Shown: positions 16,877-24,726 of the stretch, in pieces
Layout: each line of letters starts with the position of its first letter
Numbering within the stretch: position 1 is the stretch's first letter
DNA from: a bacterium
Lineage (GTDB): Bacteria > UBA10199 > 2-02-FULL-44-16 > JAAZCA01
Assembly (NCBI GenBank): GCA_041648665.1
Contig: JBAZOP010000003.1
Span: 70,038-134,037, forward strand
Direction: 5' to 3'
Length of the DNA stretch: 64,000 bases
The notes under the pieces: model-generated
Told to the model about the DNA's origin: nothing
Database searches by the model: none
The model's input: only the letters and a program-made list of their open reading frames with translations
Translations under genes and position numbers: made by a program

Positions 16877-17293
16877 TCACAGCAGCGCGGGGATAGTTCC
16901 TGCCTTCGCTGCTGCGAGAACCGTGTCGATCACTTGCTGCGCCCATCCGCCCGGGTAGCCGCGCATGACTTTGATGACGGGCTCGCTGTGGATGAAACGC
17001 CAGCCGTCCCAATCGGGCGACCAGAACTTGTCCCATCCGACCTTGACGTTGAAAGCATGGACCGGCGACCACCCCTCACGGGCGGCGTTGAGAATCGCGG
17101 TGCCCAGGTTCAGGTAGAACCCGAATGAGCCACCGTAGTCGCCGCACTGGAGCGTGACGCGCCAGCATGCGATCGGCACCTCCGCCTCGGGCGGGTAGTT
17201 TTTCAGCAGCGTGTCAAAATCCTGCCTTGTGAGGCGCGGCAGCTTCGGCACCTCGTCCAGCCTCTTGAACTTCTTACTGTCCACTCGAATCAT
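16877..17293 (-). CDS. Hypothetical protein
   Basis: A 138-residue soluble protein, MIRVDSKKFKRLDEVPKLPR to AGTIPALL, with a tryptophan-rich centre (GWDKFWSPDWDGWRF). Start fixed by the AGGAGCAAGTCA leader directly before the ATG. No family recognised. Confidence 0.65.
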   Translation of the reverse strand: MIRVDSKKFKRLDEVPKLPRLTRQDFDTLLKNYPPEAEVPIACWRVTLQCGDYGGSFGFYLNLGTAILNAAREGWSPVHAFNVKVGWDKFWSPDWDGWRFIHSEPVIKVMRGYPGGWAQQVIDTVLAAAKAGTIPALL

Positions 17294-17312
17294 TGACTTG
17301 CTCCTGCTTGTG

Positions 17313-17350
17313 GCGGGATGATTCCCGCAACGGTGCCGCCGGGTGGCGGC
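17313..17350 (-). repeat. Two-hairpin leader module
   Basis: Hairpin B, 6-base stem (17313-17318 with 17323-17328); hairpin A, 6-base stem (17335-17340 with 17345-17350). On the minus strand A, a CACC-like junction, B and the leader AAGCAGGAGCAAGTCA lead into the ATG at 17293. Confidence 0.75.
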
Positions 17351-17355
17351 TGTGC

Positions 17356-17664
17356 TCAGCGGAAGAACTTCGCCTTCGGGTACATCGCCAGCACCTGATT
17401 TCTGGCGTCCTCCCGACTCTTGGCTCGCAGCGTACCGTCGATCGTGCAGTCGTCGTTGGCAAACCAGTAGATCGGCGTGCCAAACCCGAAGTACGTGCCG
17501 TTTTCGTCGTAGGCACCGTCTGCACTCATGCGCACCTTGCGCAGCGTGATCTTGCCCGAGAAGGTAGGAGGCCCCTCCCATGTTCCGCGGCCCATTGCTG
17601 CGCCGCGTTTGGGGTCTCCGCACCATCCCTTGGGGTCGTGCGTCTTGTAGCTCGGTCTCGACAT
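17356..17664 (-). CDS. Hypothetical small protein
   Basis: A 102-residue protein. TFSGKITLRKVRMSADGAYD and GTYFGFGTPIYWF suggest a small beta domain; a basic end follows (MYPKAKFFR). The module leader sets its start. Function unknown. Confidence 0.65.
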   Translation of the reverse strand: MSRPSYKTHDPKGWCGDPKRGAAMGRGTWEGPPTFSGKITLRKVRMSADGAYDENGTYFGFGTPIYWFANDDCTIDGTLRAKSREDARNQVLAMYPKAKFFR

Positions 17665-17682
17665 GACTTGCTCCTGCGTTGT

Positions 17683-17724
17683 GGGGCATCGTAGCCCCGT
17701 TGGTGCCGCAGGCGAACCTGCGGC
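17683..17724 (-). repeat. Two-hairpin leader module
   Basis: Hairpin B GGGGC/GCCCC (17683-17687 with 17694-17698); hairpin A, 8-base stem (17705-17712 with 17717-17724, CGAA loop as written on plus). Leader of the gene at 17664. Confidence 0.75.
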
Positions 17725-17730
17725 TTCGGT

Positions 17731-18132
17731 TCAGATGTCCCTGGCGGGAAGGTCTGCGATCACGTAGTCGGCCATGCGGTCGTCACCGATGACGCCCGCT
17801 ACGCGACGGATCGCTCGGATTGTTGCCTCCTCATCGGGCTTGCCATGCGTAGCCCCGTTCGCAGGCGGGATGAGGTATCCAGCCTGCGAACCGCGCCAGC
17901 CAGCGGGGACGCCCCTCGGTCCGCTCTCCAGCATGCCGTAGACGAGCCTGCGCCCGTCTCCGGGCTGCCGCACCTTGATCCACCAAACGCGATTGGCTTG
18001 GCACTCGTGCTCACCATTGTAGTCGTGAGCGCTCGCGATCACAGGCCAATCCTTGGCGACGATACGCACAGGGTTTTCGTCCGAAAGCGCGACGACGATC
18101 TTCTTTTCCGTGGTGGTGGTCTTTTCTGACAT
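17731..18132 (-). CDS. Hypothetical protein
   Basis: A 133-residue protein starting MSEKTTTTEKKIVV; the core includes NRVWWIKVRQPGDGRRLVYG and RGSQAGYLIPPANG, and the end is helical. No family recognised. Flanked by two leader modules. Confidence 0.65.
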   Translation of the reverse strand: MSEKTTTTEKKIVVALSDENPVRIVAKDWPVIASAHDYNGEHECQANRVWWIKVRQPGDGRRLVYGMLESGPRGVPAGWRGSQAGYLIPPANGATHGKPDEEATIRAIRRVAGVIGDDRMADYVIADLPARDI

Positions 18133-18150
18133 GACGTACTCCTGCTTTAG

Positions 18151-18191
18151 CGTGGCTTGATTGCCACGGTAGTGCCTGGGCCATCCCAGGC
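18151..18191 (-). repeat. Two-hairpin leader module
   Basis: Hairpin B CGTGGC/GCCACG (18151-18156 with 18163-18168); hairpin A, 7-base stem (18174-18180 with 18185-18191). The ribosome leader reads AGGAGTACGTC here. Confidence 0.75.
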
Positions 18192-18197
18192 TGCTAG

Positions 18198-18404
18198 CTA
18201 CTCCACCTCGGTGTAGACGGTGCGTTTTGTCGCCAGCACCATCGGCTCACCGCAGCACGTGAACACGTGGTCCTTGGGAGCGTCCCAGTAGTCCCCTGCG
18301 TTCGCGCTGTTTTCCGCACCGCACACATTACAGAGAAGGAAGGGGTGCGGGCCGGGCACACCGATCTGGTTCTTCAGATCCGCGACTGTGACTTTGTTGC
18401 TCAT
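18198..18404 (-). CDS. Small zinc-binding protein
   Basis: A 68-residue protein with CNVCG and FTCCGEP, a likely four-cysteine zinc site. The module leader directly precedes the ATG. Function unknown; one of many small zinc proteins in this element. Confidence 0.7.
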   Translation of the reverse strand: MSNKVTVADLKNQIGVPGPHPFLLCNVCGAENSANAGDYWDAPKDHVFTCCGEPMVLATKRTVYTEVE

Positions 18405-18423
18405 TGACTTGCTCCTGCTACTC

Positions 18424-18473
18424 GCGGCGACATTGCCGCAATGGTGCTACCCGGCCACGACGGGGCTGGTAGC
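18424..18473 (-). repeat. Two-hairpin leader module
   Basis: Hairpin B GCGGC/GCCGC (18424-18428 with 18435-18439); hairpin A GCTACC/GGTAGC (18446-18451 with 18468-18473) with internal pairing. Confidence 0.7.
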
Positions 18474-18479
18474 GGTAGG

Positions 18480-18890
18480 TCAGCGGTGGAACTCCTCGAA
18501 GGGGCAGCGTCCGCTGGGAACGGGAGTGTAGCCTGTGCTCACGGCATCGTCCCAGGTGAGCCCGCAGGTGCCGCACGTCATGGGATCCTTGGCTTCGTCC
18601 CCGGGCTTGACCGGCTGCACCGGGAAGTCTGGAGGGACCACCACGGTGTGTGTGGCGGGCACTGGCTCTTCGTCCATCTCATCCACGACGGAGATGTCTC
18701 GCCCGTCGTTGTCGGTCGGGTAGCTCGGGTAGCAGCGCCCGTTGAGCGTCTTGCCCCACGTAGTGGGAACGTCGAAGCCCTCTTCGTTCTCGTCCATGAG
18801 ATCGTTGGCGAGCTTCATCGCCTGCTCTTCTGTCTCGGCTGCCACGTCGAAACAGAGCCATGCCTTGGCTTGGCATCGGTATGTTTTCAC
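18480..18890 (-). CDS. Acidic protein with C-terminal zinc-like motif
   Basis: A 136-residue acidic protein. The N-terminal part (CQAKAWLCFDVAAETEEQA) resembles small beta-alpha phage domains; the C-terminus carries CGTCG and a late GRCPF. Zinc binding is inferred. Leader modules lie on both sides. Confidence 0.65.
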   Translation of the reverse strand: MKTYRCQAKAWLCFDVAAETEEQAMKLANDLMDENEEGFDVPTTWGKTLNGRCYPSYPTDNDGRDISVVDEMDEEPVPATHTVVVPPDFPVQPVKPGDEAKDPMTCGTCGLTWDDAVSTGYTPVPSGRCPFEEFHR

Positions 18891-18909
18891 GTTGTTGCTC
18901 CTGCTTTGT

Positions 18910-18945
18910 GCGGGTCTCCCCGCGTTGGTGCCGCCGTGTGGCGGC
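18910..18945 (-). repeat. Two-hairpin leader module
   Basis: Hairpin B GCGGG/CCCGC (18910-18914 with 18919-18923); hairpin A GCCGCC/GGCGGC (18930-18935 with 18940-18945). Nearly identical to the module at 19.2 kb. Confidence 0.8.
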
Positions 18946-18950
18946 TCGAC

Positions 18951-19178
18951 TCATGCCCCTTGCACTCGCTTGGCGAAGTCCTTGAGCGCTTCCTCGTACT
19001 TGCTGAAGTAGTGCCCCCACACGTACTCGCTGTGCTCCATTTCGTGGGTGAGCACTTCGACGTGCGTGACGTACGGCTCGATGCCGTTGCCGATCTTGCG
19101 CAGCACGACGCGCGAAGGAAGTTGCTGCCCCTTGATACCGGGACTTATGGGGCCTTCGGCCAGATGCCTTTGTTCCAT
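18951..19178 (-). CDS. Hypothetical small protein
   Basis: A 75-residue protein with VEVLTHEMEHSEYVWGHY in the middle. HEMEH resembles the HExxH metal-protease motif, but the protein is too short to call it a protease. Function unknown. Confidence 0.65.
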   Translation of the reverse strand: MEQRHLAEGPISPGIKGQQLPSRVVLRKIGNGIEPYVTHVEVLTHEMEHSEYVWGHYFSKYEEALKDFAKRVQGA

Positions 19179-19198
19179 GACGATTGCTCCTGCTTGGT

Positions 19199-19234
19199 GC
19201 GGGTCTCCCCGCGTTGGTGCCGCCGTGTGGCGGC
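19199..19234 (-). repeat. Two-hairpin leader module
   Basis: Hairpin B (19199-19203 with 19208-19212) and hairpin A (19219-19224 with 19229-19234), the same sequences as the 18.9 kb module, so one of the two is a recent copy. Confidence 0.8.
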
Positions 19235-19240
19235 TGGCAG

Positions 19241-20104
19241 CTACGCTGCCGCGCTGTTGAGGTGCCCGGGTAGCATCCCCGCAGCGAAGCCCAGGCGGCG
19301 GTAGATGTACGCCGTGAGGAGCTTGGTGAGCCGCTCGCGTCCGTACTTCGCCCAGTACCCATCCGCTGCCACGCCCTGTTCCCAGAGCGCGTGCAGCACG
19401 CTGTGAACCGGCCTCGGCATGTGCCCAGGCCCGCCAGCTTCGTTGATCGCGTTCATCAGCATGCTGGGCACGTAGTAGGGTTCCTCCATGTGGCCCAGGA
19501 TGTGGCTCTTGGGGTCACCGTCGAGCACGGGCTTGCCGCTCTTGTCCTTCATGAGGCAGGCCCAGCAGTCCGCACCCGAAGGCTTGGGAACCTTCAGAGC
19601 GAACAGCGCGTCCATGTAGTCGGAGACGAACTTGCGAGCCCGCTTCTTGAGCTTGATGTCGCTCCGGGTCTTCTTGTCAGTCGCCAGCGGCGCACCCTTG
19701 ACCTTGCCGGATTCCGTGACGGTCATGCCGTCCGTGAACACGTAGGCCTTGCCAGGAGACGCCCAGGGGTATTCCCCCGGCTTGTACATCTTGACGTACC
19801 AGATCCCGGCATCCGTGTAGATGGCGAGCCCTGCGGGCATCAGCGCGTTCAGACGACCCTTTGTCGTGGCCGTCTTGAAGCCGCATGACGAGATGATCAT
19901 GCCGCCCGACTTGCGGAACACGGCGATCTTGCTGCCGAACAAGTGCAACTCGATGTTGCCCGCGTTCAGGCAGACCGACGTGTTCTCGCTCAGCTTGCGA
20001 GTCGTGACCGGCTTGCCGCGACTCATCAGCAGTGTCCCGCCGATGACGCGGAAGAAGGTCTCGCCTCGCTTGTACTTCCTTCCTCCGAAATTCAACTTGT
20101 CCAT
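19241..20104 (-). CDS. Hypothetical protein (287 aa)
   Basis: A soluble 287-residue protein. The N-terminal third is beta-rich and basic (MDKLNFGGRKYKRGETFF). The middle has GADCWACLMKDKSGKPVLDG, a possible two-cysteine metal site, with later histidines (SHILGHM, PVHSVLHALWEQG). No family recognised. Start fixed by the leader and confirmed by a promoter 45 bases upstream. Confidence 0.7.
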   Translation of the reverse strand: MDKLNFGGRKYKRGETFFRVIGGTLLMSRGKPVTTRKLSENTSVCLNAGNIELHLFGSKIAVFRKSGGMIISSCGFKTATTKGRLNALMPAGLAIYTDAGIWYVKMYKPGEYPWASPGKAYVFTDGMTVTESGKVKGAPLATDKKTRSDIKLKKRARKFVSDYMDALFALKVPKPSGADCWACLMKDKSGKPVLDGDPKSHILGHMEEPYYVPSMLMNAINEAGGPGHMPRPVHSVLHALWEQGVAADGYWAKYGRERLTKLLTAYIYRRLGFAAGMLPGHLNSAAA

Positions 20105-20123
20105 GACTTTGCTCCTGCTTGGT

Positions 20124-20176
20124 GAGGGGACATCCCCTCGTTGGTGCCAGCCTAACCATGAACGGTCAGGTGGCAA
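20124..20176 (-). promoter_or_regulatory. Promoter plus leader hairpin
   Basis: TTGCCA (20171-20176), 16-base spacer ending TGGT, TAGGCT (20149-20154); then hairpin B GAGGGG/CCCCTC (20124-20129 with 20134-20139) inside the predicted 5' leader of the gene at 20104. Here the promoter takes the place of hairpin A. Confidence 0.65.
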
Positions 20177-20184
20177 GAGGCGGG

Positions 20185-20850
20185 TCAGTCGCGAGCCCAG
20201 CAACCGGGCAGCGTGACCGTTTCGGGCAGGGACTTCAGGAAGGCGATCACGTCCTCCGGGACTTCCTCGTACAGCCATTGGCTGCCGTACTTGTATCCAC
20301 ACTCCGGGCACGGCTTGTTCAGCAAGCCCTTGGGATGCTCTTCTGGGCGCACCCATCCCGTGGCCTTGGTTTCCCTCTTGTGTACCCGGTAAAAGGAAAC
20401 GTCCAAAGGATGAAGCGTGCTCAAGGGCAGTGACAGAAGGAACCGCTGTCGCTCTGTCACGGCGGTCGAGCCGTTCTTGACCAGCTCCGCGACGCCGGAT
20501 TCCACCAGATTGTTCCGCGCAGTGTAATGCTCAGTCTTGAGCATGTACTCGATCACTTCTACCTTTTCGGTCACATCCCAATCCTTGCGCTGGTGCTCGC
20601 AACCGGCTCGCATGTCGTTCAGGTGCCAGCGGTTCCACACCTCTGCCAGCTTGGCGACATCAATCCCCGGGAACGGCTGGGTGACGTTGACCAGATCGAT
20701 CTGACCGCAGCCACCCTTCGCATCACCATTACTCAGCGGTCCTTCAACGCCGGTCAGAGAGAGGCGCTTTCCGTCCCACTTGATGGTCACGAAGACCTTG
20801 CCGCAGTCACCTGTGCCCACCAGCACATGCTTTGTGAATGGTTCGATCAT
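20185..20850 (-). CDS. Conserved phage protein (GTGDCGKVFVTIKWDGKRLS family)
   Basis: A 221-residue protein. The N-terminal pattern with GDCGKVFVTIKWDGKRLSL and GGCGQI is one I remember from unnamed phage proteins; the late CPECGYKYG is one half of a zinc site. The centre is helical. Role unknown. Start set by the leader ending at 20851. Confidence 0.7.
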   Translation of the reverse strand: MIEPFTKHVLVGTGDCGKVFVTIKWDGKRLSLTGVEGPLSNGDAKGGCGQIDLVNVTQPFPGIDVAKLAEVWNRWHLNDMRAGCEHQRKDWDVTEKVEVIEYMLKTEHYTARNNLVESGVAELVKNGSTAVTERQRFLLSLPLSTLHPLDVSFYRVHKRETKATGWVRPEEHPKGLLNKPCPECGYKYGSQWLYEEVPEDVIAFLKSLPETVTLPGCWARD

Positions 20851-20869
20851 TGACTTGCTCCTGCTTGTG

Positions 20870-20914
20870 GCGGGATGATTCCCGCAACGGTGAGCACGCC
20901 GGGGAGGCGCGCTC
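20870..20914 (-). repeat. Two-hairpin leader module
   Basis: Hairpin B, 6-base stem (20870-20875 with 20880-20885), identical to that at 17.3 kb; hairpin A GAGC/GCTC (20892-20895 with 20911-20914) with an inner GCC/GGC stem. Confidence 0.7.
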
Positions 20915-20920
20915 GTAAGG

Positions 20921-21430
20921 TCAAACGGCTGCGCGCTCGCTGCGAAGCTCATTGACCAGCGCTCGACGGTGAAGATCGGCTTTGTAGTACCGATCACAGT
21001 TGTACGTGTTCAGCATGGCTTCGCGGATCCGGTACCACGCTTGCTCTTCGCTGGCCTCGGAGCGACCCTGCCACGTCCGCTCGACTTCAGGAATCGGCGT
21101 GACGTAGGCGTTGACGATCGCCCAGTTGTCTTCTGGCCTGCCGTTGAACGAGATCGCGGGCGCGAGGCCGAATCCGCAGCCGGGTGCGCCGAGCGATCCC
21201 ATGGTCTCACACGTGTCAGCGTCCAGGCCGCACTGCTCGACGAACTTGTCGAACTGCTTGCGGGTGAGGATGGCGCAATACTTGCGATGCTTCCCGTGAG
21301 GGAATACCTCGCTGTAGTCCGCGCTCTCATCGCCCTCTGTGCATTGCCACTGCCGAATGCACGGTGGCCTGTACTCCGAGACGCTAGCTCCGCGCGCTAT
21401 GTCAAACGAGTAGATGACTGAGAACTTCAT
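20921..21430 (-). CDS. Conserved phage-type protein
   Basis: A 169-residue protein with several cysteines (CIRQWQC, CGLDADTC, GCGFG) and an NWAIVNAYVTPIPE segment. PRPEDNW-type segments occur in unnamed phage proteins. The C-terminus is a basic helix. Function unknown. Confidence 0.65.
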   Translation of the reverse strand: MKFSVIYSFDIARGASVSEYRPPCIRQWQCTEGDESADYSEVFPHGKHRKYCAILTRKQFDKFVEQCGLDADTCETMGSLGAPGCGFGLAPAISFNGRPEDNWAIVNAYVTPIPEVERTWQGRSEASEEQAWYRIREAMLNTYNCDRYYKADLHRRALVNELRSERAAV

Positions 21431-21451
21431 TGTGACTTGCTCCTGCTTGTG

Positions 21452-21494
21452 CGTGGCACCATGCCACGTTGGCGCGTGCGCTTGCGGCGCACGC
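21452..21494 (-). repeat. Two-hairpin leader module
   Basis: Hairpin B CGTGGC/GCCACG (21452-21457 with 21463-21468, ATGGT loop on the RNA strand); hairpin A, 8-base stem (21474-21481 with 21487-21494). Confidence 0.8.
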
Positions 21495-21501
21495 TTGGAT
21501 G

Positions 21502-21924
21502 CTACGGAAGCAGCATCGCGCAGATGTACAGGTAGCCGTAGCTCGCGTTCGGAGTCGCCACGAGGCGAACGCCGTTCTCTTCGATCTCAATCAGATCGCG
21601 ACTGTCAGGGCTCACGTACTTGCTCGCCACGCGCTTGTGCAGCTTGTCCAGCAGCCCGGAGTCCCCGTTGAGCCTCTTCTGAAGATCCGGCCACCGGGAC
21701 TGGTCGCCATCGGCCCCTTGCCGATTCGGCACGAGGTCCACGGACTGAACCAGCTTCTTGTCCTCGATGATGCGCGTGCGCCCGCCGACACGTTTGCGAA
21801 TGCGCTGCGTTTGGTAGCTCGACTGAAGGATCGCTCGCGCGCCCCAGGCGACTGCGCAGTCACGGTCAACGAGCCAGCCGCACCATGCGGGCTTGGGCCT
21901 GCTTGCGTTCTTCTCTTCTTCCAT
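21502..21924 (-). CDS. Hypothetical protein
   Basis: A 140-residue protein starting MEEEKNASRPKPAWCGW. Basic helix RIRKRVGGRTRIIEDKK in the middle, hydrophobic end (YGYLYICAMLLP). No family recognised. Start fixed by the leader AGGAGCAAAGTCA. Confidence 0.65.
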   Translation of the reverse strand: MEEEKNASRPKPAWCGWLVDRDCAVAWGARAILQSSYQTQRIRKRVGGRTRIIEDKKLVQSVDLVPNRQGADGDQSRWPDLQKRLNGDSGLLDKLHKRVASKYVSPDSRDLIEIEENGVRLVATPNASYGYLYICAMLLP

Positions 21925-21946
21925 TGACTTTGCTCCTGCTTGTGGT

Positions 21947-21995
21947 GCGGGCACCATACCCGCCCTAGTGCCTCGCCGCTTCCTCACGGCGAGGC
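21947..21995 (-). repeat. Two-hairpin leader module
   Basis: Hairpin B GCGGG/CCCGC (21947-21951 with 21959-21963); hairpin A, perfect 9-base stem (21970-21978 with 21987-21995). Confidence 0.8.
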
Positions 21996-22001
21996 AGGCT
22001 T

Positions 22002-22379
22002 CTACTTGCTCCCTTCTCCCTGGCCGACATGTGCCCGCAAGCGCAGGAGCGTCCACCCTGCGGACTTGCGGCCTGAGTATCGGCGACCATCGATCATGGT
22101 CGCAAAGCACTGCACCACGACGGGGCAGTACGCGCCCGGAGGGTGAATGCGGTAGCGCCCAGTCAGAGCCAGCGGCGCAATGATCTTGTCGCCAGCCCAG
22201 TTCTTGAGCACAAACCGCCCGCCCTCCTCGCAGACGTGGCCGATGACCACGCCTTGGGTATGATCCACAACCGGGCCGATAGAGGAGAACTGCGTCCCGT
22301 TGTGTTCAACGAAACCGATCTCCACCTGCGCTCCGGTCGCGGTCACACCGCTTTCGGAATGAAAGGTTGTCTTGTCCAT
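22002..22379 (-). CDS. Hypothetical protein
   Basis: A 125-residue beta-rich protein: QVEIGFVEHNGTQFSS, GVVIGHVCEEGGRFVLKNW and YSGRKSAGWTLLRLR. No family recognised. The ATG at 22379 directly follows the AGGAGCAAGTCGA leader. Confidence 0.65.
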   Translation of the reverse strand: MDKTTFHSESGVTATGAQVEIGFVEHNGTQFSSIGPVVDHTQGVVIGHVCEEGGRFVLKNWAGDKIIAPLALTGRYRIHPPGAYCPVVVQCFATMIDGRRYSGRKSAGWTLLRLRAHVGQGEGSK

Positions 22380-22399
22380 TCGACTTGCTCCTGCTTGTG

Positions 22400-22449
22400 C
22401 GTGGCACCATGCCACGTTAGCGCCATCGTAGCGAGCTGGCTAGATGGCG
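22400..22449 (-). repeat. Two-hairpin leader module
   Basis: Hairpin B CGTGGC/GCCACG (22400-22405 with 22411-22416), same as at 21.45 kb; hairpin A CGCCATC/GATGGCG (22421-22427 with 22443-22449), extended by TAGC/GCTA. Confidence 0.8.
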
Positions 22450-22454
22450 GGCGG

Positions 22455-22589
22455 TCAAATCTCCGTGTATGCCACAGACACTTGACGCCCCGGGTATTTT
22501 GCCTGGGCCTTCCTCTCCGCGTCGTTGTGCGACTTGGCTCTGATCATTCCCACCTCTTCCCCGTCCACGTATACGATATATACCTTCAT
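22455..22589 (-). CDS. Tiny protein (44 aa)
   Basis: A 44-residue protein MKVYIVYVDGEEVGMIRAKS... ending AYTEI, with a beta-beta-alpha look. It has the same leader (AGGAGCAAAAGTCGA) and hairpin modules on both sides as its neighbours, which supports translation despite its length. Function unknown. Confidence 0.65.
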   Translation of the reverse strand: MKVYIVYVDGEEVGMIRAKSHNDAERKAQAKYPGRQVSVAYTEI

Positions 22590-22612
22590 TCGACTTTTGC
22601 TCCTGCTATGGT

Positions 22613-22658
22613 GCGGGACCATGCCCGCCCTGGTGCATGCGCGCGCGAACGCGCATGC
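22613..22658 (-). repeat. Two-hairpin leader module
   Basis: Hairpin B GCGGG/CCCGC (22613-22617 with 22624-22628); hairpin A, 9-base stem GCATGCGCG/CGCGCATGC (22635-22643 with 22650-22658). Confidence 0.8.
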
Positions 22659-22685
22659 GAGGGATTGTGCTGCTGTGGTGGGATA

Positions 22686-23846
22686 CTAGGCGGCGAGCGC
22701 TTGGGAGAAAATCTTGCCCGCGAACCGTTCCAGGTCGAGCACGTCGTCGCCGATCTGCGCCGAGCGTGCCTTGCGGGGCGCACCAGCGAGTGCCTTCGCC
22801 TCGATGTCCTGGCTGAGAGCCGACACGGCCTGCGCCGCATCGAGCCAGGAGATGCCCTTGCCGAGCGTGTGAGGCACGCGCGGGTCGGCGCTCTGCACCA
22901 TTTCGACGACGCGCTTCGCCATGTCCTGGGAGACCTGACCCTTGAGGATCGTGTTCAAGCGGTCCACGGTCAGTTCCTTCTCACCCGCCGCGTTCAGCGA
23001 GTCGAACATCGACTGCCGCCGCTCGGGCAGAAGGAACTGCGATGTGCTGTCCTTGATCATGCTGATGGTGGCCTCGTGGTCGAGCTTGCGCGTGTCTTGC
23101 GACCAGTCCACGTCACGGTCGAGCCGCTGCCCGAGATGCACGCGGCGGAAGATCCGCTCAGTCGTCATCCCGTTCATGCAGGCCAACCGCAGGAAGAACG
23201 CCGTGATGCCCGCTGCCGTGCCGCCCCAGTCCGAATTGCGATACTCGATTCCCAGGACGTAGGGGTCGCCGCCGACCATCTGCACCTGCGGAATGACCAT
23301 CTTGATCGCGAACTGGAGATCCGTGCCGGTCGCTGAGAACGGGACCGCGCCCGACTTGTCAGAGACTTCCAGCACGGTTTCGAGCAAGGGGCGGGTGTCG
23401 ATCGTGTTGTAGCTGGCGGAGAGAACCGCCATGCCCAGTTCCACGTCGGGCTTCTTGCGCGCGCGCACGAGGTGAGCCGGGGGCCTGCCGTCCTTGCCGA
23501 CAAGGTGCGCCCAGTCCGTGTTCAGCACGTTCTGCAAGAGGTCGCGCGCCCAGTCCGTGTCAGCGTCCAGGCAGGCGTTCGCGAAGTTCGCGTTCACTAC
23601 CTGACCGATGCCGTACACGTGGCTGAGAGCGTGGTCGTGCAGCACGAGCGTATCGTGCTTGTCGAGCACCATCTGGACGTTGTTGTCCTGCGTGACCGCG
23701 AACTCCACAAGCTCCGCGGGCGCTTTGCGGTCCACCGGCATCTCGCTGAACACGCGCGCGACTTGCGCCTTCGCGTTCGGGAGGTTCCGATGGATCACTT
23801 CGTCCAGGCGTGCCGCCGCCTGTTCTGCCGAAACATTCTGCATCAT
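22686..23846 (-). CDS. DUF932-like phage protein
   Basis: A 386-residue protein, the largest in this region. It has LSASYNTIDTRPLLETVLE, then IEYRNSDWGGTAAG, FLRLACMNGMTTE and HLGQRLDRD in the order that DUF932-like phage proteins show (a 'yNSe.G' strand, then 'R.vC.NGm'). Function of that family is unclear; links to DNA metabolism have been proposed. The call rests on remembered motifs. It follows a TTGCCA/TAGGAT promoter. Confidence 0.6.
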   Translation of the reverse strand: MMQNVSAEQAAARLDEVIHRNLPNAKAQVARVFSEMPVDRKAPAELVEFAVTQDNNVQMVLDKHDTLVLHDHALSHVYGIGQVVNANFANACLDADTDWARDLLQNVLNTDWAHLVGKDGRPPAHLVRARKKPDVELGMAVLSASYNTIDTRPLLETVLEVSDKSGAVPFSATGTDLQFAIKMVIPQVQMVGGDPYVLGIEYRNSDWGGTAAGITAFFLRLACMNGMTTERIFRRVHLGQRLDRDVDWSQDTRKLDHEATISMIKDSTSQFLLPERRQSMFDSLNAAGEKELTVDRLNTILKGQVSQDMAKRVVEMVQSADPRVPHTLGKGISWLDAAQAVSALSQDIEAKALAGAPRKARSAQIGDDVLDLERFAGKIFSQALAA

Positions 23847-23867
23847 TTGACTTGCTCCTGCTTTAGT

Positions 23868-23925
23868 CGGGCCGCGACATGCGACCCGCTTGGTGCCATC
23901 CTAACCATTGCTGGCCGGGTGGCAA
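23868..23925 (-). promoter_or_regulatory. Promoter plus leader hairpin
   Basis: TTGCCA (23920-23925), 16-base spacer ending TGGT, TAGGAT (23898-23903); then a hairpin with CGGG/CCCG (23868-23871 with 23885-23888) in the leader of the gene at 23846. Same layout as at 20.1 kb. Confidence 0.6.
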
Positions 23926-23948
23926 GGGAGGGCGTGACAGGCAATGTC

Positions 23949-24332
23949 CTAGTCCACGATCTCAGTGAGCGAGCACTGGAAAATCTCGTGGATGTAGTCC
24001 TTGATCTCGCGGCGGTCGCGTCCGGTGATGCGCAGGACGATTCCGTGCACGAGCGAAGCCTTGACGATCACGGTGTGCTCGGTCCAGCCATCGTACATGC
24101 CAACATCGTTCATGTGGTGGTAGCTGGTATGGATCACCAGCTTCTCGCCAGTGGACGCATCGAAGTCGAACGTGCATCCGTTGTCGAACCCGGAGCCGTG
24201 CGGCAACCTGTTCAGAACGAGCTGCTCAATCGTCTCGCGGTGCTTGACTCGCCATTCCGCATTGCCCTTCTCGGCACAACGCGCGTAGGCGTCAACGGAT
24301 GACGCCAGCCTCTTGTAAACTGGCTCTTTCAT
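23949..24332 (-). CDS. Conserved phage protein (YHHMNDVGMYDGWTEH family)
   Basis: A 127-residue protein. TSYHHMNDVGMYDGWTEHTV and ITGRDRREIKDYIHEIF match an unnamed family I remember from many phages. Several histidines could bind metal, but no catalytic role is known. Leader modules lie on both sides. Confidence 0.7.
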   Translation of the reverse strand: MKEPVYKRLASSVDAYARCAEKGNAEWRVKHRETIEQLVLNRLPHGSGFDNGCTFDFDASTGEKLVIHTSYHHMNDVGMYDGWTEHTVIVKASLVHGIVLRITGRDRREIKDYIHEIFQCSLTEIVD

Positions 24333-24352
24333 TGACTTGTGCTCCTGCTTTG

Positions 24353-24401
24353 TGCGGCGGGATTGCCGCATCAGTGCGCGTACCCGTGCGGGCGTACGCG
24401 C
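24353..24401 (-). repeat. Two-hairpin leader module
   Basis: Hairpin B TGCGGC/GCCGCA (24353-24358 with 24365-24370); hairpin A GCGCGTAC/GTACGCGC (24376-24383 with 24394-24401). Confidence 0.8.
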
Positions 24402-24407
24402 GTGGGG

Positions 24408-24704
24408 TCAACCGACCCGCTTGGACGCGCCAGCGGTTTCCATCTCCGCCACCAGTGCGCGCACCGCAGCGTCGCCACCCTTGTCGCTGTAGACGTGGTG
24501 CGGACGCCCGATGCGCCCCTCGAAGTCCCACCCTTCGTAGCCGTCGCGGCGCGCGAAATCGATCCGCGTTCCGTCTGCGCGTTCCAGGTAGAACTCTCCG
24601 AAGCCCATGTGATGCAGGGTTCCGAAGCGGTTGCAAGCGTTCAGGAAGTCGGAATCCCCGACAACCTTCTCGCTTCCATCAATCTGCTTGATCGTGTGAG
24701 GCAT
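24408..24704 (-). CDS. Hypothetical small protein
   Basis: A 98-residue protein, MPHTIKQIDGSEKVVGDSDF to TAGASKRVG, with GFGEFYLERADGTRIDFARR in the middle. Small alpha/beta protein with no recognised family. Start set by the AGGAGCACAAGTCA leader. Confidence 0.65.
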   Translation of the reverse strand: MPHTIKQIDGSEKVVGDSDFLNACNRFGTLHHMGFGEFYLERADGTRIDFARRDGYEGWDFEGRIGRPHHVYSDKGGDAAVRALVAEMETAGASKRVG

Positions 24705-24726
24705 TGACTTGTGCTCCTGCTTTGAG

